Shown here piece after piece: positions 45,676 to 51,380 of a stretch of 51,380 nt of DNA. Each line of letters starts with the position of its first letter. Position 1 is the stretch's first letter. Where the stretch lies: positions 1-51,380 of the forward strand of contig JAQGDQ010001261.1 in the NCBI GenBank assembly GCA_030141605.1, written 5' to 3'. The notes under the pieces were generated by a model, which saw nothing but the letters and a program-made list of their open reading frames with translations, was not told the DNA's origin and searched no databases. A program made the translations under genes and the position numbers. The DNA is from Tubiluchus corallicola (lineage: Eukaryota; Priapulida; Priapulimorpha; Priapulimorphida; Tubiluchidae).

Positions 45676-48600
45676 GTGCTCAGTGAATTGAATCAGGCTG
45701 CTGGTCTTTATGCTGTCGGAGAAGATTGCATTTTGGGCTTAGACTGGCTTCGAGAAAATGAAGCCATAGTAGACACTGGCCTAAAACGCCTTATTCTTCC
45801 GGAGGGCCGGTTTGTTGAGCTCGTACTGCTACCTGGAGGTTGTACAGACGTGATAAACATTCGTCGTGTGACTATACCCGCGTTTTCGGAAGCCGTTATC
45901 GAAACTCAACCTGTTTTACCGTTACCGCACACATTAGGTATGGTTAGCCTTGGCAGCAAACCATTTCGGTCAGACGGTCTTTTAACTGGACGGATAACTT
46001 CGCCAGCTGGTGCTACTACAATTCGTGCCATAGTAGCAAACATAACCAACTATCCTGTTACACTCTCGGAAAAAGAACCTGTTGGTCAATGGGAAAGCGT
46101 TAATGAAATTGTTTGTCCTATTAAACTTTCTACAATGAAATGTTTTCAGTCTAAACCTAAAAATGCAAGCAAAAGAGCGCTTTCTGAACCGGTGCAAAAA
46201 CTTTTAAATGCTAGTAAAACTGCACTATCCAGTACGCAGTACAAGCAGTTGAAAAGCCTGTTAATCAAGTATAACGATTTATTTTCCTCTGGACCCTATG
46301 ACATTGGTCGTACAAATATTGTTCAACATCGCATTAATACAGGTACTCACCACCCTATTAAGACTCAAGCAAGGCGTCTTGGCCAGGCCCAACGCGAGGA
46401 ATTAAATGCAGCAATGGATGAAATGCAGAGACAGGGAGTAATTGAACCGTCTTGCAGCCCCTGGTCTTCTGCGGTGGTCCTTGTACGAAAAAAAGATGGA
46501 GGAACGCGCTGCTGTATGACTACAGGGCTCTCAATTCGGTTACAATCAAAGACAGCTATCCCCTGCCTCGCATTGATGATTCAATCGATGCTCTTTCCGG
46601 TGCTAAGTGGTTCTCCACTTTAGATTTAAAATCGGGGTACCACCAGGTAGAAATGGCACCGGAAGACAAAGAAAAGACCGCATTTGTAACACACAGAGGG
46701 TTGTGGCAGTTTAAAACTGTTCCTTTTGGTCTAGTTAATGCGCCTGCTACTTTTGAACGCTTAATGGAGCAGATTTTAACTGGCTTGCACTGGCAAACGG
46801 TGCTAATTTATTTAGATGACGTCATCGTTTTCGGGCGCACCTATGAGGAACACCTTGCTCGGTTGCAAGAAGTTTTTGAACGTTTTATGACGGCAGGCCT
46901 AAAACTCAATGCTAAAAAGTGTTTGCTAACGCAAAGAGAAGTCACGTATCTAGGACATGTTGTTAGCCATACCGGTGTACGTACCGATCCGGCAAAAATA
47001 GAAGCCGTTGTGAACTGGCCTGAACCTAATAACGTATCTGATCTTAGAAGCTTTTTAGGCCTGTGCACATACTACCGGCGTTTCATAAAAAACTTCGCGG
47101 ATATAGCTGCACCTCTGCATTTACTAACTCGCAAGCAGCAACCTTACGTTTGGCAGGCTAGCCAACAGAACGCTTTTAATTGTTTGAAAACTTTGCTTAC
47201 AAATGCGCCAGTTCTGGCCTACCCACAATTTGACACTGAATTTGTACTCGACACTGACGCGAGTAGTATAGCGATCGGCGGTGTTCTCTCACAAATTCAG
47301 GGCGGCCAAGAGCGCATGATAGCGTATTACAGCCAAATTTTATCTCCTGCAGAACGAAATTATTACGCTACACGCCGCGAACTTCTTGCAGTGGTTAAAG
47401 TTGTGAATCACTTTCACCACTATCTTTACGGACGGCAGTTTGTTATACGCACTGACCATGCTGCTCTTCGCTGGCTGATAACTTTGCGTAAACCAGAGGG
47501 TCAGTTAGCTCGCTGGCTTTGCAAATTAGACCAGTATGATTACACAATAGAACATCGTGCAGGCAAAAGCCACGGAAATGCGGACGCGCTTTCTCGTCGG
47601 CCCTGCGAAGCCAGTTGCAAACATTGCAGCAAACGAGAACCGAGTAACGTAATGCAACAAAATGCGAAAATTGATAAAATCGGCACAACATTAAGAGATG
47701 TAAATCTTGATTTTGCTGAAGGGCAGACCAAAGACAAAGACATAGCCCCAATATTGGGATTTTTGCAAACTTCAGCCCAAAAACCTGCATGGGAGCAAGT
47801 TTCTGCCCTAAGCCCTGAATCAAAAGCTATTTGGCACCAATGGGACGCGCTCAAAGTAGAAAACGGGGTAATGCAGCGTAAATGGGAATCTCCAGACGGG
47901 ACTGTAGTCCGTTACCAATGGCTAGTTCCTAGAGCCTTTCGTGAAAGTCTACTTACAGGGTTTCATAATAATCCTACTGCTGGTCACTTCGGCCAGAACA
48001 AAACTTTTGCCAGGCTGCGTGAGCGGTACTTCTGGCCAGGCATGCGGAAGGATATCCAGTTATGGATACGGTCATGTCATGAATGTTGTCGGAAAAAGGG
48101 GCCCCAGCGCAAACCAAGAGCACCTTTGCAACAGTACAGGGTAGGAGCTCCTATGGAGCGCATAGCAATAGATGTAGCTGGACCTTTCCCTAAATCAGAC
48201 TCGGGAAATAAGTATGTCCTGATCGCTGTAGATTATTTTACCAAATGGCCTGAAGGGTACGCCCTTCCTAACCAAGAAGCAGAAACTGTAGCCAAAGCCT
48301 TGGTAAATGAATTCTTTTGTCGGTTTGGTCTGCCTGGTGAAATTCATAGCGATCAGGGTAGAAACTTCGAGTCTCGCATTTTTCAGCAATGTTGCGAATT
48401 TTTAGACATTGTCAAGACGCGTACTACACCTTTAAGGCCTCAATCAAATGGCCTCGCAGAAAGGTACATTAAAACTATTTCCCGTCAATTGGCACAATTC
48501 GCAAGTTTACACCAGCGCGACTGGGATGTGAAAATGCCCTTATTTCTTTTAAGTTATCGATCAGCAGAACATGATGCTACAGGGTTTACTCCAGCCAAAG

Positions 48601-49906
48601 CCATGATGGGTCGGGAATGGCTCTCGACTTGCTAACGGGCCGACCTCCTGAATCTATCCGTCATAATGTAGTTGACCATGTGAAGTACTTAGAAGATAGT
48701 CTACATGATGTCCACCATTTTATTCGAAATAATTTGCGCTTCTCAGGCGAAACAATGCGTCGAAGGTACGACGTTAAAGCTAAACGTTCTCGTTTTAAAG
48801 AACATGATTTGGTATGGTTCTTCAACCCCCAACGTAAGGTTGGGCGTTCACCCAAACTGCAAATGGATTGGGATGGACCTTATACTGTAGTCAAACGATT
48901 ATCAGATGTGGTATACCGTATCAAACTTCCAGGCGCCAGAAATTGTAAAGTTGTGCATGCCGATAGGCTCTGGAAATACGCGCCACCCGCGGGCTTCTCT
49001 TGGAATGCACAAGACAATGCAACGCAAAATAATTCCACTCAAGCTAACGTAGACGCGCAAGCAACAATTATCTACGATGCTTCGGAAATCAGCACCGAAT
49101 CCAGTCAGGCTAATGAGTCTCTATCTCTTGGGTTACCTCCACCACCACCATACTCGCCAGAACAAGCTTCGGTCGGTAATAAAGAAGTTGATACTGCTTC
49201 GAGTTTTCCTGCCTTGATGCCCAGTACTTCCAGCCCTTCTTTTCCAGCCCTCTCGCCACAGCTTGACTCTCCCAGTCTCTTCAACCCTAGCGATCTTTCA
49301 CTGCCCAACCTCTCTCCAGTCCACCCACGTACTTCCACTCCGAATAAACAACTTAGCTCTATCCCAGTTACTGTAGATGGAAATGGAACTAATGATTCCA
49401 GAGAAGAAGTAAACTCATTGTCGGAAGAGATGGACGTGAGTCCACAAAAGTTGAAATCGACTTTGAGCAACGATGAAAGTAGTGAGACAATAATCTACGA
49501 CCAGTTGGATTTTGGGATAGAAAATGAAGAAAATCAGTCATTAACCCAGGTTACTGCCTCTCTTTCTCCTAACCCTGAGCGTGACGTTTTACCTTCCTCA
49601 CTTATTATTCCGGATCAAGATGACCTAATTCTAACACCACCTTGTATTACCCCTACGACATTTTATGGTATATCCTTGGAAGATCGCGAGCCTCCCTCAC
49701 CGCCTCTTCACACCTATCCGCATCGTAATCGCCTCCCTACCACGTTTTATGGAGATTACATTTTTACCGACCCAACTGCAACTCGAACTCGAGCACAGGA
49801 CTCAACCATACGCTCTTTACGAGGCCTACTACCTGCCAGCGTACACTGGGATGTAGATGCCAATAACGTTCTTTGCAGTGTGCGAACCCGGAAGCCAGCT
49901 GACTAA
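45676..49906 (+). pseudogene. pol: Gypsy pol: protease remnant, RT, RNase H, integrase and long tail
   Basis: Three consecutive frames cover pol. The first (45676 to about 46515) has the protease end (EDCILGLDWL) and the start of reverse transcriptase (GVIEPSCSPWSSAVVLVRKKDG). A frameshift at about 46515 leads to the second (to about 48620) with the RT core including YLDDVIVFG, RNase H (DTDASSIAIGG, TDHAALRWL), the integrase HHCC finger and the catalytic triad (IAIDVAGPF, HSDQGRNF, GLAERY). A second frameshift near 48615 leads to the integrase C-terminus with the GPY motif (DGPYTVVKRL). A Ser/Pro/Asp-rich extension of about 290 residues follows, with PPPPPY near 49140. The usual catalytic DTGA of the protease was not found upstream of EDCILG. 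Confidence 0.9.
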
Positions 49907-50862
49907 GTAGCACGAGGAGCAAAAGCATTAGACTGACAAGCCACTCTTGCGTAGTTATCAAGTAGTTGTCTTTCTCAGCAGCAACAACGTAGCAGTCTGT
50001 AAGACCAAAATGAAGCCCAGTACGTAAAGTAACACAACGAGAATACCACCTGATCCGATGTTCCAGTTGATTTCGCTAAACAGTCAAGATAAATTTTTGT
50101 TTGCATTAATTAGTAGTTAAAGCCAACCCTTGGATTGTTAAGTTTTTTTTTGCATTCTCCTGTGATGTAGCTAGAACGATTTTTTTTTACATTACTAAAG
50201 CCATTGAGAGATTTGTAACAGCACAAGCCCCGTGGTAAACCTTTTTTCTTTATAGCCGAGGAGACGTCAGAGATCCCGAAGCACTCGGCAGGCTCCTGTA
50301 ATCTCGTCAAAAGAGAGGTTAAAGTAGTCTGAATGATGATGATGGTGATAATTATGCCAGGAGTCTGCTCAGCGCCTCGTTTTAAGCATCGTTTCTTTAT
50401 TTTTTTTGTTAGACAACCATATAGAAGCGCATAATTTTATTGTAAAAATTTGAAGGAGTTATGATAATGATAAGTCGTATTTTTCTATGTGAAACGTGAT
50501 GCTTTAGGAAATTTATAAATTTGTTAGACGACGGTTACTTTGTTCAGTTTGTATCGTATAAGTGATTCCTAATGAAAATTTAGATTAACTCTCAAACAGA
50601 CAGCGTAAAACAGTTTACCTTTTGTTTGTTATATCGGAAATTACCTAATCGCTGTACCAAATAGGTTATCACTTGTGTAGCAATTGCGTATTGCCTTAAA
50701 ATAATGTCAACAAGAATGGAAATATATCGTGCTCATCTTTCATTATTGTAACTTAAAGAAACCTTTGCTTAAGGAATTTTTGTTGCCTTGTGCTAGGTGG
50801 CAGCACATGCCTGGTCACTGCCTAACTCCTAGTTCTGGAACTGTTTGAGGACAAACGGAACT
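49907..50862 (+). other. Gypsy 3' non-coding region
   Basis: About 950 bases between the pol stop and the polypurine tract. There are stop codons in all frames and no env-like signal, transmembrane or furin-type sequence. Short poly-T tracts near 50145 and 50180 are the only visible pattern. Confidence 0.6.
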
Positions 50863-50872
50863 GGGGAGGAGG
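50863..50872 (+). promoter_or_regulatory. Polypurine tract
   Basis: GGGGAGGAGG lies three bases before the 3' LTR, the expected position of the primer for plus-strand DNA synthesis. Confidence 0.75.
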
Positions 50873-50875
50873 CAA

Positions 50876-51380
50876 TGTTACGGAGGCACCTGTGTCGAGT
50901 CAGGTGTAGGGCCCTCTACACGCCCTGCTTCCACGTCAGCAGCGACTCACCCCTTTCTTGTAGGTCCAGGCGTCTCGTTTGGGCCTACACGTGGTGTGAG
51001 AAGCCAGCTGACCTGGAATGCCAGTATAAAAGCGCGTAGAGGTCACTACAGCCTGGATTTCTGACACAGGTGCTCCTCGGGTGTAGTGCTGTTACTAGTG
51101 TAGAGTTAGTTAGTTATTTTTGTGCACATGTATTTTTTGGTTCCTTATTTTTAATAAACTCCGTACTGTGTAGTTTTTGTGTATTTTGTTTTATGAGAGT
51201 TGGATGACACGCTATAACAGGTGTAAGGTAATAATTTGTAGACATTAATTTAGCTAATTAACATTAACATTTGTAATTAATTATTGGTTGCACAACGATT
51301 ATAAATGGATCTTCATGATGCGAAATATCAGGACCGCCATGCCATCTTGGAGTTCGACCCCCTGGGTCGAATTCAGTCCA
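50876..51380 (+). repeat. 3' LTR of the Gypsy element
   Basis: 505 bp visible, ending with the same AGTCCA that closes the 5' LTR, so it is complete or within a base of complete. It differs from the 5' LTR by single changes (for example GAGGCA for GAGACA) and short indels around the polyadenylation hexamer. Confidence 0.9.

Larger units (their letters stand above)
43434..51380 (+). mobile_element. Ty3/Gypsy LTR retrotransposon, nearly full length
   Basis: Two LTRs (43434-43946 and 50876-51380) begin TGTTACGGAG and end AGTCCA. They bracket a tRNA primer site, gag with a CCHC knuckle, and pol with reverse transcriptase, RNase H and integrase in Gypsy order, then a polypurine tract. No env-like frame is present. 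The LTRs differ at only about eight positions plus a few small indels, so insertion was fairly recent, yet several frames are broken. The left flank is ATAATAA; the right flank lies outside the window, so the target duplication cannot be checked. The element lies upstream of the minus-strand acetyltransferase gene. Confidence 0.95.

Noticed and set aside
49907-50862. Possible env gene in the Gypsy element
   Set aside because: No sustained frame, signal peptide or transmembrane segment in this interval.

Overview
This window looks like nuclear DNA of an invertebrate animal. Four protein-coding loci can be built from exons with GT/AG borders. They lie in AT-rich, intron-rich DNA packed with short inverted-repeat transposons, SINE-like repeats, LTR fragments and one nearly complete Ty3/Gypsy element. 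The gene families point to a ciliated metazoan: a BBOF1-type coiled-coil protein, long GEKP-linked C2H2 zinc-finger proteins and a NAT16/HISAT-like acetyltransferase. A PstS-type phosphate-binding protein with a membrane anchor would suit a marine invertebrate lineage. The species cannot be fixed from the sequence.

Layout. 1-11.1 kb (+): the last six exons of a coiled-coil gene of the BBOF1/DUF4515 type; its introns hold a 50-bp satellite with a 400-bp higher-order period, a Mutator-like element with a perfect 9-bp target duplication, a transposon nested in another transposon, a hAT-type MITE and a solo LTR. 11.7-14.4 kb: intergenic, with a pogo-like MITE and a 31-bp-arm stem-loop. 14.5-21.9 kb (+): a five-exon gene for a 439-residue PstS-like protein with a C-terminal transmembrane helix; introns carry a SINE-like repeat, four MITEs and a 34-bp minisatellite. 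24.1-27.0 kb (-): a single-exon CDS for a 22-finger C2H2 protein whose three arrays are collinear copies of one module. 27.5-35.5 kb: intergenic, with a possible piggyBac-like MITE, a hairpin-bearing repeat pair and a second pogo-like MITE. 35.5-37.4 kb (+): a 17-finger C2H2 protein built on a three-finger period. 38.7-42.9 kb (-): three exons of a GNAT acetyltransferase like NAT16/histidine N-acetyltransferase; its first intron carries an old LTR split by a SINE. 43.4-51.38 kb (+): a Gypsy element with both LTRs, tRNA primer site, gag, pol and polypurine tract; its reading frames are broken and the 3' LTR ends exactly at the window edge.

How the genes relate. The four host loci show no operon-like or pathway link. 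The two zinc-finger genes share one design (5' UTR exon(s), one large coding exon, a leader with K-x-E SUMO-type motifs, C-x-AAF fingers) and are probably paralogues in opposite orientation. The most unusual host gene is the membrane-anchored PstS-like protein, which keeps the phosphate-binding signatures of the bacterial transport protein but stands in a eukaryotic exon/intron setting.
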